A stretch of 64,000 bases of DNA from the NCBI GenBank assembly GCA_004794655.1, contig SMMW01000018.1, positions 1,030,501 to 1,094,500 of the forward strand. Reading direction: 5' to 3'. Origin of the DNA: Marisa cornuarietis. Its lineage: Eukaryota; Mollusca; Gastropoda; Architaenioglossa; Ampullariidae. Below are positions 23,441-36,700 of the stretch, in pieces. Numbering within the stretch: position 1 is the first letter of the stretch; every line of letters starts with the position of its first letter. The notes under the pieces are model-generated. The model ran no database searches. It had not been told where the DNA came from and worked only from the letters and a program-made list of their open reading frames with translations. Made by a program: the position numbers and the translations under genes.

Positions 23441-23529
23441 TATTTTAAACAAGTTCATATTATTTCACCTCTCCAGTGTATATGTGCACAACATTTATTT
23501 TACTATAAGTATCTCGAGTCACCTTCACT

Positions 23530-23585
23530 GAAATATTGCTGGGACGGTGTAAAACACCACTCCTTCATTCATTCTACAAGGTAGA
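23530..23585 (+). mobile_element. SINE/LINE-type 3' tail fragment
   Basis: CACTGAAATATTGCTGGGAC, then GGTGTAAAACACCAC and (TTCA)n, follows the pattern of molluscan SINE/LINE tails ending GGCGTTAAACAAC. No head was recognised upstream. Confidence 0.45.
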
Positions 23586-23851
23586 AGTGCACTGCGACAA
23601 AATTATTCTTTATGCTTATAGGTTTTAGTGAGATTCGAACACATAGTCACAACTTCGTGCCTGCCAGCACCACTACCTACAGTTTGCTCAGCTGTACATT
23701 TGTCTGCTAGCTTGCTTATTTTAAGTCGTTTTGTGGTCTAAAACGTCTGCACGTGATAATAATATTGGAATCAGCAGAAGCTGCTGTGTAAATGTTACTG
23801 TGTTCATGATGTTGAATGATCGACGACGATTGGAAAATAACACGAATTTTC

Positions 23852-23877
23852 CTTTTTTTTTTTTTTTTTTTTTTTTA
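23852..23877 (+). repeat. Poly(T) tract
   Basis: Run of about 26 T, possibly the poly(A) end of a minus-strand retrocopy, though no such copy was recognised. Confidence 0.9.
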
Positions 23878-23889
23878 AGAACACGACCT

Positions 23890-24293
23890 CCATTGACGTC
23901 ATCCAGAGAAGGTCACGTTCCGGTAGGCCAACTGCTCCCACGTGACCTGCCGGCTAGCCTTCACCTACAGTGGATCACAAACACACAAAGTAGTTCGCCT
24001 AGCGTGAGACTTGAATTCTCCGTGGCTGTTTCTTTCTTGCCTTGTAAACAAAAGCAAGAATCTGTGAGGAAAGAGAGTAACAAGAAGTAAACACGATATC
24101 GTGACTGGTGGTTAAACGACAATCGACTTCCCCAGTCGCCTGAGTGTCTGACTCGTCGACTTTTCTTCTTCTTCCTGTCGTCTGCTTCTATTGAAATTGA
24201 GTTCACTTCGTCAGCCACAAGTGTTATAAAGACAAGCTTCGATGTCATCACCACGAGTGTTGCACGATCACGAGAATGCTGTCCCAGTCATTT
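23890..24293 (+). promoter_or_regulatory. Candidate promoter/5' leader of the acyltransferase gene
   Basis: This stretch is less AT-rich than its surroundings and contains a perfect CRE palindrome TGACGTCA (23894-23901) and an E-box CACGTG (23939-23944). A possible leader-exon donor TTTGGG/GTATGA lies near 24293. It sits 0.4-0.8 kb upstream of the first coding exon. This is inference only: no TATA box or transcript evidence is visible. Confidence 0.25.
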
Positions 24294-24705
24294 GGGGTAT
24301 GATAATTTAAGTTTGATTAGGTCTTCGGCAAATCACTGATACTTCATAAAGGTGAAATCCCGTAGCCGTGGAGTGTTTCACTGTGTTGGAATTTATTGGG
24401 CTTCTGTTCCTCACTTAATCAGAGTACATCAATATTCATCGTCAGATAGGGTTAATATATTGTTATTTTCTCATATACCACAACACAGACAGCCTTTCTG
24501 AAGGGCCTCAATCAAAAGGAGGTATTGTAGAAACGCATATTTCAACGAAAGGTGTGACTATCATCAGAAGATTCACTGAATTGCCATTGTTTGAAAGGCT
24601 GCTCCTATTCACATAAAAGGTTGTACAACAGGAGATGACATTGTTTATTGTTTCTAACATTTGAAAACAATTTTGAGCGTAAGAGCACACATCTGAACGA
24701 TCGAA

Positions 24706-24786
24706 ATGATTTTCAAAGTGCTTTCTTTGGACGAAGTTGTACAGTTGAAAGATGAGCTTCAGCATGATCTGCCAGGATCAGCAAAG
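24706..24786 (+). CDS. Acyltransferase exon 1
   Basis: Encodes residues 1-27, beginning MIFKVLSLDEVVQL and ending LPGSAK, aligned with the N-terminal ELxxLxxxLxxxLPESLK pattern of GLYAT proteins. Donor is AAG/GTAAGC, phase 0. An in-frame TGA at 24694-24696 excludes a longer N-terminus within this exon. Confidence 0.85.
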
Positions 24787-27700
24787 GTAAGCGATCATTT
24801 TTTTTAATCTGTTTGTTAATTTCTCTGTTAATCTTTCTATTATTCATTATGCCAATTGGTTTGTCTATTGCTTTGTTTTATGTGCCTACATTTGCCTGCT
24901 TTGCTATATAGTTCTAGAAGGAAGAACATTAAAACACTGCTCACATTAACAATTAAAATGCCCCATATGCTCTTTTAAATTCTAGTTTCTTAAAGAAAAG
25001 CAAAGACTGAATATCAGATTTTTGGGTTAGCCACGAATGTGTATTGAATAAAAGAAATTTCAGAACATTAGGAGGGCTCACAATGCATTGACATGTTGTG
25101 ATAGACCCCTGTTGTTACATGACATAACCCTAAGATCCTCTAACTCAAACTCTAACCTAAACACTAAATCTAATCTTTATCTCAATAACTAATCCTAATT
25201 GTACACCCTTTTCCAATTTTCAAAAAGTATTTTGGCACCATAAGCCCTTCTAAAGTTGTACTAGAATTTTTACCCTATTTTCCATGAAGAGGCTTTTAGA
25301 ATTTCTCTGCTCAGCCCACTCCCAAATTAGTTGGTACCATGACTATAGGCAAAACTAGTTGTTTTTTTTACCTTGCTTTGTTCCATATTCAGTTCCTGTT
25401 CCTATTTTTTAAGACTTAACTGATCTTTAAACATATATCATATCATAAACATGTATCTCTCAACTCCTTTCTTTCTCTTTTTTGTGTCTATTGATTAGTT
25501 ATCAATAGTTGTGATTACAGTCTATTGACTAGTCTACCTGCTCATCTTTCTGTGCAGATTTATGATACTTACCATCCTTACTGTTTATTCCCTGATCCCT
25601 CTTCTATGTTTGTCATTTATTACTTGTCTGCATGGGGTTTTTTTTCTCCTTCCATTCTTCGTATGCTGTCCATGTCTTCTTGAATCAAGTGGTGAGAGCA
25701 TGTTCCTTTAAAGCAGATTATGTTGTCATGCAGCTGTTGATAGATTTTTACTTGTGTCTAATTTTAAATTAAATAATACTTATAAATGTATTTGTATGTC
25801 AGATGTGTCTTTGGTTGCATGATAATATACAAAATAAGTCATTTGGGAGTCATGATTTGAGTTTTTCATCCCCAAGAGAGGTTGGACCACCAGAGTTTTA
25901 GAAACCTTGTCACCTGCTTGTCTCTAAATTGTTTGGATGATTTCTCGTGTCCACTGTCCCACAGAAGTGTACACGCCACCTTATTTCTACAGAAGTATGC
26001 AGTGTCATCATAGTTTGGCAAAATGTTATTGTAATAGTGAACGTGGATATATATATATATATGTGTGTGTACCTATTTAAAAAAGGGGACAAAAGTTTAT
26101 TTCAGTTATGTAGCAAAGCCAACAAATATCACCTGTATGTGTGAACATAAATAGTTGCGTGTATATGTGAGAGAGGTAGAAAAATCTATATCTGTAGCTG
26201 TGTTGATGTGTGTATGTGTGTGCACCTGCACATGTGGACATTACATTTGTGCACATGCATTCTTTTGTTCAATGTTTGCATGATAGAAGATTTAAAAAAA
26301 GTATCAGTTGGTTTTAATAGGGCTTGGTAAGCCTCGCTTTAACTGAGATAGATCGCTATATAAACTTGCTGATTTTTTTTAAGCCAGCCATCATAGTATA
26401 GCTCAAATGGTATGCTTAGTTTGAATAATTCAGCTCCGGGAAGAATGGCGTCCTAGATGTTTCTTGATAGTGCTCTGACACGTAGTATGTAATAGAAACA
26501 CAGTCTATAGTTATTTGGGGAAGGACAATTTCATGAATGGAAGGGGCAGTGGGCCCTGAGAAGCTGTGTGGGATGTGTAAACAGCTCTGTTATTATTCGT
26601 GAGCTTGTTCGCGATTAGACTCGCCAACAATTTACGCAGAAGTGAAACGGTGAACCAACTCCAGAGAGCTTGATTCCTAACATTTACAAATCAGACTCAG
26701 AATTATGTCAGTTCTTTTGATTTGTTTTTTTTCATGCCCATAAAGAGGTATTACCAAACAAAAACAAAGCAAAAATAAACACTAAAATTACAATACTCAG
26801 CTCTCTATTACAAGCAATATTTAGGCATATTTAGGTTTTCGCCACCAGCAAAACATCACATGGTCGAGTCAATGTGAAAATAACGATAATGAGATAACAT
26901 GAAGGGTCAGTTCCGGCATGCACAAGTCACCAGTGCTTTGATGTGTGATGGAACATAGAGAGACATTTGCTAAATTACATTAAAAAGATCGTAACCATTG
27001 TGATTGTTTGAGTAAGTACTCTGGAGAAAGACAACATGTACGTAACATAATGATCATAATGACAGTAAATATCAGAAGGAAAGGAAAGGCGCTTTGTTCG
27101 GTTAAATACATGTATTGTAATTGAGTGTGGTATGGCCACGCGTTCGTAGCAGTTGTAGATTGGATGTATGTTTTGGAGGGCCACGTCAACATCAGATGGT
27201 TGATGGCAGGAAATTAACATGAGTGACAGACTCGAGACACACTTCGCCGCCCGGTGATTGTATCCACGCGTCAGGCGACTCTCGCGTTGACCTTCGACTG
27301 AGACTTAAAAAAAAAAAAACAAGCAGAGATAAGATATTGTGTTCGTTACATCTAATTTGTGCAGGTCACATAACCACATATCTCGAAGTACTTTTGTGTA
27401 TACTAGGAAATATGAAAAAAAGAGAGGAAAAGAAACATGAATCATTCTAGCTATGCCTCCCTCGCGCGGTAAAGTGCAAGAAAAAAAATCATACAAAAAT
27501 AAACTCAGGGAACCATACACAAGTATCTCATCTGATGTGAATAGGACCAAATGTGTCTATTCAGAATGCATACTGTTAGGTTGAATTTAATATGCTAAGT
27601 CATTGTATTCATGTGTAATGTGTACGATGCAGGGAAAAGGAACAGTTTTTAAATAAAATCAAAAGCATTTTTTTCATTGTGGCAGACATACATGTTTACT

Positions 27701-30700
27701 GTCTAAATATTATGTGTTTACAAAGTAAAGAACTTGTTGTAGACAGTTGTGTCATGTTATATATATATATATATATTCAAACAAAATATATTAACGATTA
27801 AAGAGTGGAAAGTCCTCTACATGGTTCATCGGTAGTCAGCAGTACATATAAGTGCTTACAGTACACTACTGTATTTCGGTCCCGTGATTGAACAGCTGCC
27901 AACGATTTGTAAAGAGAGTCTAATGTTAGCATGACGTGGAGAGTATTCTGGTTACACAAGCCATAGAGAGAAACTCCCTTCCCCCCAACCCCCGGCATAT
28001 CAAGCTGAACCTCAAGACGCTTAGGTACCTTTTGACAGAAGTGAGACAGTCCTCTTTGAAAGGCATGATTTATGTTCCTTTCATCGGTAAAGGATCTGTG
28101 CATTCATGCTTATCCAGCACTGGCAGTTTGCCTCCAGGCAAATTCCCTAGAGGGCTAGATGACTGTGGTTTCCGAGTGCAAACCTTTTGAGGTAACACGT
28201 GAAGTAGTGAAGTGACAATAACTATTTTACAGAGCGCCGCGATCATTACTCCAGAATTAGGCGTAACATAAAATAGGGTAGCTGCCCTCTTTTAACACCA
28301 CCTTGCCACGTACAGATCAGCTATCAGTCACTGGGCAGCGAAGTGATGGCAAGATTCTAGGTCAGAGCAGCCTTGTCACTTCTCTAACTAGCATCTTCTT
28401 TTACTATCTGTGTCTAAATACCTCTTCGGTAAAATACTATCACTGTTATTTCCCCTACCCTTCTTTTAAAAAAAAATCTTCACAGTTCCCTTACCAACCC
28501 CCACCCCTTGTTTTATATTTTTTCACGTAGATCTCATGTACATTTCACCAGGTAATAAGTTTCAGCCGGTCTACATGGAAAGCTATATGCGAGTAGACAG
28601 TGATGCTTCGCGTTAGTTGGTATGATGTTTGTTGTTTGCCTTGCAAGCCACCCTGTTCGTGTTTTTTTACTTTTTTTTCATTGAGCACAGGTCAGGACTA
28701 TATTGGGTTTGGTCTATGAGAGGATCCTCATTTTCCTCCGTGTTACAGCAGAACCAGTTCCCCCCACCCACTTCCCAAACGGTTTGTTTTCTCCCATCCG
28801 CTGTTGGCTCCAACTTCAAAATGTCAGGTAGATAAGCCAAGGTGACCGATAAGTTGAATGGCGCCTCTATAACCAAGTTCGTTTTGTCCTCTATAAATGA
28901 CTGAATTCTTTTGGTCGAATAAGACCACTAGTGACGATCGTGGAGACAATGAATAATCGATCATCCAGTAAACCGTGCCTCACGCACGGGTCAGCACGTG
29001 AAGCCGACCATGACCTTTGTCCTTATTTTCGTTCCCCACGCGTCATCACAGTTTATCTTCCCTAATAGAAGTCAATTTCGACTGACTGGTGTTTGGTTTT
29101 TCTACATCTTTTTCTTGAAAATGGTTGACATTGTTTTTGAATACTCGTGTGTGCTCTTCCCTACCCCGTCCGTTCACAAAAGTGTGCAAGTGTGTTGCAT
29201 GCTAGCAGGTCGTAAACAGTGTATGGTTATTTGTTTTTCCTGTCTATTGGCATTACCATGTTCGTAAAAGGTGATACTACACATTACACGTATTTCTGTG
29301 CAGACCATTCTGTAGGTTATTGAGTATAACAGACTTTTTACAAAGAAAGCAACAGTAAAATATTCAATGTAACTTTTTTCTGGTTAGATTTTCTTGTTGT
29401 TTAAAGTTTAAAAAAATGAGAATAGCCTGTTTGTTTAATAACCAATAATTTTTTAATAACCAATCATAAAACAGTACACAGCATGTTCTCTTAACACGTC
29501 TATGACCAGTCAACTAGTGCATCTTGACCTGCCCTCTTAGAGATTTGGGACTTGAAATGTATTCTTATCATATAACCCACTAACCTAACAACAGTTGGCT
29601 ATGGCGTACTGCAAGCAGCTGGTAACAGTACCTGAGCATTGAATAGACTGGTATTATTAGCTGGTTTATAGAATGAGAATGCGTGTTTGGTCAACGTTGC
29701 ATCATTGTTGATGTTAACTTTAGGGAAGGGCCGAGGGTCAAGAAAAGTCATTAATAGGTTAATTGAAGAGTGTCAGTACGATGAGATAGATGCTCGAGAT
29801 CTTGTTCTTTATTATTAAATTGGGCTAGAAATAAAATAAAGTTTAAATAAATATAAAAGAAGGGAAGGTGTTAAGGCTTTCCTGACTTACACCCCAAAAC
29901 AAGTCAGTCAGGGACCTGTTGCTCAAGCGACTGCTTGGTGATGACAACGCATATCAAGGCACACAGTCTGCAGGACATAAACGACCAGTGCCGAAGAGGT
30001 TTTGTGGTACTGAGCAGCCTTGCTGTGTATTAAAGAAACACACACACACACTCAAACTAAAATGCGTTGTATCTCAAACTTTCTACGCTATCTCAAACAG
30101 ATGAGGGAAGAAGGGATGGATAGACAAGCAGATTAGAAGAAAATGGACTACTTGTGGCTTGAAAATAATGTGACAGGCTTCGCTGTGTGACTGTGTTTTG
30201 AGGGAGTGACGTGAGGACTGCTGCGTTCTCGTGCATCGGAAGATGGGGGAAAAAATAGCTGATAGTTCGCTGAAAAGTATACTTTGTACATCTCTGTGTA
30301 CAGACACGAATGTTTGAAAAGAGTATCATCATTTCTTTCAGGCATATGTCTCTGTGTGCGTATGTGCACACAACGCACATATGAGAATGCACATAGGCGT
30401 AAACAGAGAGAAAGCAGGTGTGAGAATGTAGTAACGATTGAATTAAAAATAGCTTGCTCCATTTCCTCACATGACCCTAGCCAACCGTTTGTTTACATGT
30501 AGAGTACTCCGGCAAGTAAGGATTTGGAACGGATTATTGTGTTCTCACATTTTGAGCCTCTTTAAACATGCCTAATGATTTTTTTTTATACTGAGCACAG
30601 GAAAAAATAAAGTACCGTACGGCGATCTCCATCTTTCACTTCAAAAGAAGAGAAAGGAATAATCAAATACACGAAGAGTTTTTTTTAAATATAGAAACTT

Positions 30701-33700
30701 TGACAGTAATATCTTATATTTGTTACGATACTTTTGAACTGACTGAATGTAGACTGCTGTAATTTTTTTTTTATCACGGACTGTCATGGTGATGTCAGCC
30801 TGGAACAAAAGACATTTGACTGTGATCGCGAGATCATCATAAAGAAATATTAACCTTCGATAACCGATTTTAGATGGCAGTAGGTAGAATGCACTTTGTG
30901 TGCAAGAGAAAAGAGGGAGAGAGAGACGAGCATATGAAATAAGATTCGTACGTAAACAGGTACTATTTTGTTCATAACTGCTCCTGATTCTCACCTGTCG
31001 TTCTGTGTCTGGCTACATCATTGTAACTACAGTATGTGACTATTACTCTAAGAAAATCGCACGTTTGACAGTAGCGTCGTTGTTGTGTTTGCAGATGTTC
31101 TACATCCTGTGTAGCTTCCTCAGTGGCTTGCTGGAAGGATTTGAAGTCATCGTTGACCAGTGGCCAGAGTGGACTTGTATTTTATTGAGGCCAGAATCCG
31201 ATGAAGCGGTGAGTTTTGCAAGTCGTTTGTTTGCCAGCTGTCTAGGGCCCGTTGAGCAGGTAAGCTTGTCTCATGCTGTGGCAGAAAAGCAAACGCGAAA
31301 ATGTGTCGTTTATCAGACTAAAAACAACTTTATTTAAATAGTTTTCCTGAAAATGGCTGTAAAGGGAGAGAGATTTGGGACAGGCTTAATTGGCCATGTG
31401 TATGTAAACAAATGATGATGCAAATTGTAAACAAACCCAAGTTTACGCGTATAGCAGTTGCCCCAGTTTCCAGACTGTAGTTTCACCTTGCCACAAAACC
31501 GGAGCGGGGTGGTTGGGAGCGACTGACGTAAGACGGTGGGTGGAATTACCTGAAGGTTTACAAACAGAAGAGAAGGCACGCCAATGGGGAGGGTAAGGGC
31601 TGCAGGGAGTGGGGAGCGGTGACCTTAGCTATATGGGTCAGACGTGAGTGTGTTGTTCTCATACACCTCTTTCTTTCTTTCTTTTTTTTTTTTTTGCTAC
31701 TCAGCATCAAGATGGAGAAGAGCCATTTCAGGTTTGCGAAGAAATATGATTTCGGCTTGCGATATTAATCTGTCTTGCCAATTCGTACGGCACGAAAATA
31801 ACGCAAAGTAGTCAACGCACGTGCAATGCAGCTATATATAGGCTGTTACAGTACGTGGTTCTGCGCAGCCGCGCGACCTGCCATAACCCCGGTGTCGTCT
31901 GCTTGATGTCAGTGGAGCAACGGCGCGTGTTGCACAACAGTGTTCTTTACGCAGGGTCACCACCACTAGCATCAATCTTTAATCACCTGCTCATAGTGCA
32001 ATAATGAACCCTCTGGAAGACGAACGAATCATAAAACGCGATAGAAGTAAACTTTCTGAACGGCACACCAATAAATGTCTTATTGAAACTGCAGTCGAGT
32101 TTCAAAATACAGCAGCGCGCATGACAGTTGGCGTGTTACTGTAATGGGGAAGCCTAACGGAATTGCTAGTGGGCCGCAGTATGTTGATGACAGAGAATCA
32201 GTTCTGAACTAAAATTATAATCATATCAAATCGCTGTACTCAAATGACACACTCTAGAATATTCTCAGAATGCACATCGCTCTCTCTCTCTCGCGCGCGC
32301 GCCACTCTGTTTGTCTCACACACCCACATTTTTTGACATGAGGCATTTTGTCAGTATCCGTGCACTCTGTCATGCTATTGTTAGCGGGCTCCGTTTGATA
32401 GATTCGGGTATCGTCCTTCCACGTCTGCATACCTATAGATCTTCAAGTTACAATAGGTCACATTGCACGGTTGTCAGGCAGCTTTTGAAATACTTTTATC
32501 CCAAATTAATCATAGATCTAAGCCTATGTGATTGAGCAAGTTCGCAGTTTTACCCAGTTCAGTGACAGCATGTTCCAAGCAATCGGAAACTTCAAAATGC
32601 AATATTATGCATATGATTTATAATTCGACTTAAGTGATATAGCTTAATTTGTTTACCTATCCAAAGGCAGTCACTTGGCCTTGGGGGTGTTGGAAAAAAG
32701 GGTGACGAGGTATCATTGTTTTGCTAATTAATATTCTGCTTTTCCATACTTGCCTGGCATAGTGTGTTGTCCTTGTAAACCATAATACCTTCAGATCTTA
32801 GTATTTGGGTCTTTTAGCATGGTAAACTGTTGCCTTACTGCCATGTTTAAGAGTTCACTCCTCAAAGCTGGGTGTGATGGAAGGGGATATAGTTGTCAGT
32901 AGAAAAATGCCACAGACTGTTTATCTGCATGCACACACACACACACACATAAACATATATAGGTTCCTGCACCGGTTGTCAAACAGCTTTGGACAGGAAA
33001 ATTGCTTGTTACACACAAGAAGACACTTTGCTGACACAAACCCCTCATCTCATGGGTCTGTAAAAATTAGTTCTTATTTTTTTGGAGAAAATGTTTAACA
33101 AAAGTGTAAGAATGTTAAAGCTCCATGTGTTTGCCTGGATTTTCTTTGGCACAAAATATTACAGTCTTCATCAAAATCATGGTGTCAGGAGAGGATTTCT
33201 TTTTCGGGGGGGGGGGGGGTATGGAAGGGGTCCAAAAAGGGACTGAAGTCTGATCACTGCATAAAAAAATGATGCTGTAAAAAGTATTTGTGTAGGGTGA
33301 CTCTTTTGGCATTTTAATGTAATATGTTTTAATAATAATTTTGTGGCTTGAGGAAAGTTATTTTGCAGATAGTAGTAAAGGAAAATGAATTTTACTACCA
33401 TATCCATTTTGGGTCTTAGTCCTCTTAGACACCATAACATCAGTATAAGCATCATAAGATCAGAGACAGGCAACTACTTCTGCAAAAAAATCATGACACA
33501 AATATAATACTCTTATTAAGCTATTTTCTCTTTTAAAGGCCATTCAACAAGGCCCTTTAAAAGCCTATGTAGCTCAGGAAATCCACATTTTATTCCCCAC
33601 ATTACTACAACCACGCGAGGGAAACTCTCATATTCTTTCAGAATTATTCAACACCCCTCATGTGAATTTTTATTGTTATGTGTGATTGTTGCAGGTGCCA

Positions 33701-36700
33701 TCCTATTTCCGGCACTACTATATTTGCCACACTCGCAGTGTAAAAGCGTTTAGATTCTTTATACAACGGCCATGTGTAGTGAACTGGGCGAAGCCAATTG
33801 TCTTTACAGGTATGTTGCTTCAAGCTTGGCAACAGCTTTGCTGAATGGGGAGAGGCATTATAAAGAGCTGTATTTCTGTTTCTTAAATGTTTTATTAAGT
33901 TCTAGACATGGTAGAGGTGTTTTAGAGTTGAGATATTTTCCTTGTCATTATTGGCTCATTTTTATCTTTTACTTATACTAAAAATTGTTTCTTGATATTA
34001 TAGATGGATACAGTAAATAGTTAATTAAGCGTGTGCACAATTACGCTTATGCACAGCTTCTAAGTGTTGTAAGGATAAACAGCTTTATTTGTGTAAAATC
34101 GTAGTATGCATCACATTTTTCCATTGCTGATCCTACACTTGTCCTTGAGAATTCCCTTTCTGTTTTGTTGGTAGGTGACAGTGGTGTTTCTTTCTAAAAA
34201 TTCTCAGGGAGAGAGTAGTTTAGTTTATCCTGTTACTCCTCAAGGAGTATAGGGCCGCAACAACACCTTGCCAGCGGACCCAGTTTTGGGCAGCTCCCCA
34301 CAGTTGGGCCCATGTGGTTCCGGCATCCTTTGCCTTGTTCTCTACTAATCTTATCCAAGTCTGCTTTGGCCTCCCAACTCTCCTCTTCCCCTGAAGATTC
34401 CAGTCAAGTGCCTGCCTGGCAATGGTGTCAGTGTCCTATCCAGCCCCTCTTGCGCTTTTTGATGTCTTGACTAGTGGCATTCTGGTTAGTTCTTTTCCAC
34501 AGGCTGCTATTGGGGATCTTTTCAGGCCATCTTATTCCCAGGATATGGCAAAGGCATCGGTTGGTAAAGGTCTGGAACTTGTTGTTGATTGTGTTTTTCA
34601 CTCTCTAGGACTGCCTTCACATTAATGTTGAAGATGTGGGTCTTACTGCAGAAGGATAATGCTCTGGAGTTCCAGATGGGGTGTAGGCTGTTGAAAGCAT
34701 TCCTGGCTTTGTTTATGCGACTTCTGATCTCATGGTCTGCTCCACCGTCCTTGTTGATGATGTTCCCCAGATATGTGAAGTGGTCTGTTTCCAGGATGCT
34801 CTCTCCTTGAAGTTGAATCGGGAGTTCCTGCTTTTTGTTGATTTTCATCACTTCAGTCTTCTTTCTGTGGACCTTTAAGCCAGTCTTCTCTGCTTCCTCT
34901 GATAGCTTACTCAGTTTGGTTTGTGTATGCTGCTGCCGATGAGATAGAAGACTGTCATCTGCAAATTTCAGGTCCTCTTGCTGTTTGATGAAGGTCCACT
35001 GGATACAGGTGTTGTTGTCTTGGGCTGTTTTACGCATTATCCAGTCTATGATTGTCAGGAAGATTGTCAGCTATAATATGCAACCCTGTCTTATTCCAGT
35101 CTTCATTACAAAAGGTTTAGTGTGTTTGCCGCCCCTGTGGGGCCGGCTTCTCGTGCTGGGGGTGAACACCCAGCCTCTCTCTGGCTGGGTGACCAAGCTG
35201 GCCCACCCCTTTCTCTTAGGCTTTTCTCTTGCCCTTTCACCTTTATTCTTTTTCTAAACAAACATCTCTCTATCACACTGCAGTTTTGTCTTCTCTATCT
35301 CCTGCCTCCACTGGCCTTTTTCCTTTCTTCTTCCTCATCATGCCTTCCTTTTGAGATTTTATTTTTTATTTTCTCTCTATGGCCTCCTTTACGCCCCCTG
35401 TGTTTGCCGTTACCCGTGTCCTGGAGGTTGAGGTCTCTAATAGGTTGCAGCCCATCATACCAGCACACCTCTTTGTCCCGGATTTCTCCTAGACGGGAGG
35501 TTGGTGTGGCCCACACCAATCAATCGGCTGGTCATGTACTGCCTAGCTTTTGCTAGAAGGCTGCGGCTGGGGTCAATCTGGTCTTCCTTTCTGAAGGCCA
35601 GAGTATATTCCTTCTGTATCCCTGGTGCGACCCTGCTGGAAATGCCTTCATGCCATCCTATGAGGCGGGAGGAGGTAGTTCTTACCAGATTAAGGTTAGG
35701 ACACACCTATGCCACACAGTCGCACCTGTTACAAGGTGAACCACCGCCAGTTTGTCCTTGGTGTCAAGGAATTTTGAGTATCATACAAGTTTTAATTACT
35801 TGTCCTGGACTCCAGAGTATCTGCCAGCAGTTTTTTTTACTGTAGACTCGTTGTTTTCTTTGTTTAGGTCCGTCCCATCGGCAGCTATTTTTATGTTTTT
35901 AAAGAGGAGAGGGCTTTACCACAAGATTTAAGCTTTTGTATACCTTCATGGTTTTTGGTTTTTGCTATGTTGGTGGCTTTTTGGGCCACAACACCCATTT
36001 TTATGTCACTCATTCTTTCATGTTGTTCCTGCTCCTTGTGATGGTTTTTTTTAAGATGTTATGGTTATATCACTTAGGGGTTTGTCCCTAAACATTTTAA
36101 AGGAAAATTACTTTTTTCGCCGTGATATAGCCTTAGTTGCTGGCACGTCGTTAAACACAAACAACCAACCAACCAAGAAAACTATGTCCCATATTGAACT
36201 GCTTGTTACAGGTGTGCCTTATGATACAGTGCCTACACTGCAGGATCAGTCTCGCAAACATGGGGGACAAATGTCATCTTTAGAAAACAGGTTCATGTAT
36301 GCATGGACGAAGAAAGAACTTCCAGAACAACTGCCGTGAGTTAAACTATATATATATATATATCTTTTATCATGCAAAATAATCAAAGACTTTCTCTAAT
36401 TTTATCATTGATAAGTAATTGCATGTGGAGGAAAAAGTTATTGCACTTCACTAATTTATCCTTCAGGCTCCAGGATTTGCACTTAACTTGAATCCACTCT
36501 TGGAATCCTGCAGACTCAAAAGATATCCTTTTCAAAAAATTTTCCATTTTAACTTAAAAGAGCATTCCAGTCAACTAGAAAGTTGGGCCAAAATGATAGA
36601 TGCCTGTGTGCTGAATTGTTTCTCTAATATGAGGCTTATGCTGCTTAAGAAATTGTGAAGTTGCAGATTTTCTTATGTACTCATTTGACTTTACTTGTAA

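Noticed and set aside
23603..23700. Inverted tRNA-like SINE head (GAGATTCGAACAC)
   Set aside because: B-box-like sequence present, but the A box and body could not be matched to either SINE family.
26380..26450. tRNA-like sequence (TAGCTCAAATGGTATGC)
   Set aside because: An A-box-like stretch only; no convincing B box at the right distance and no second copy.
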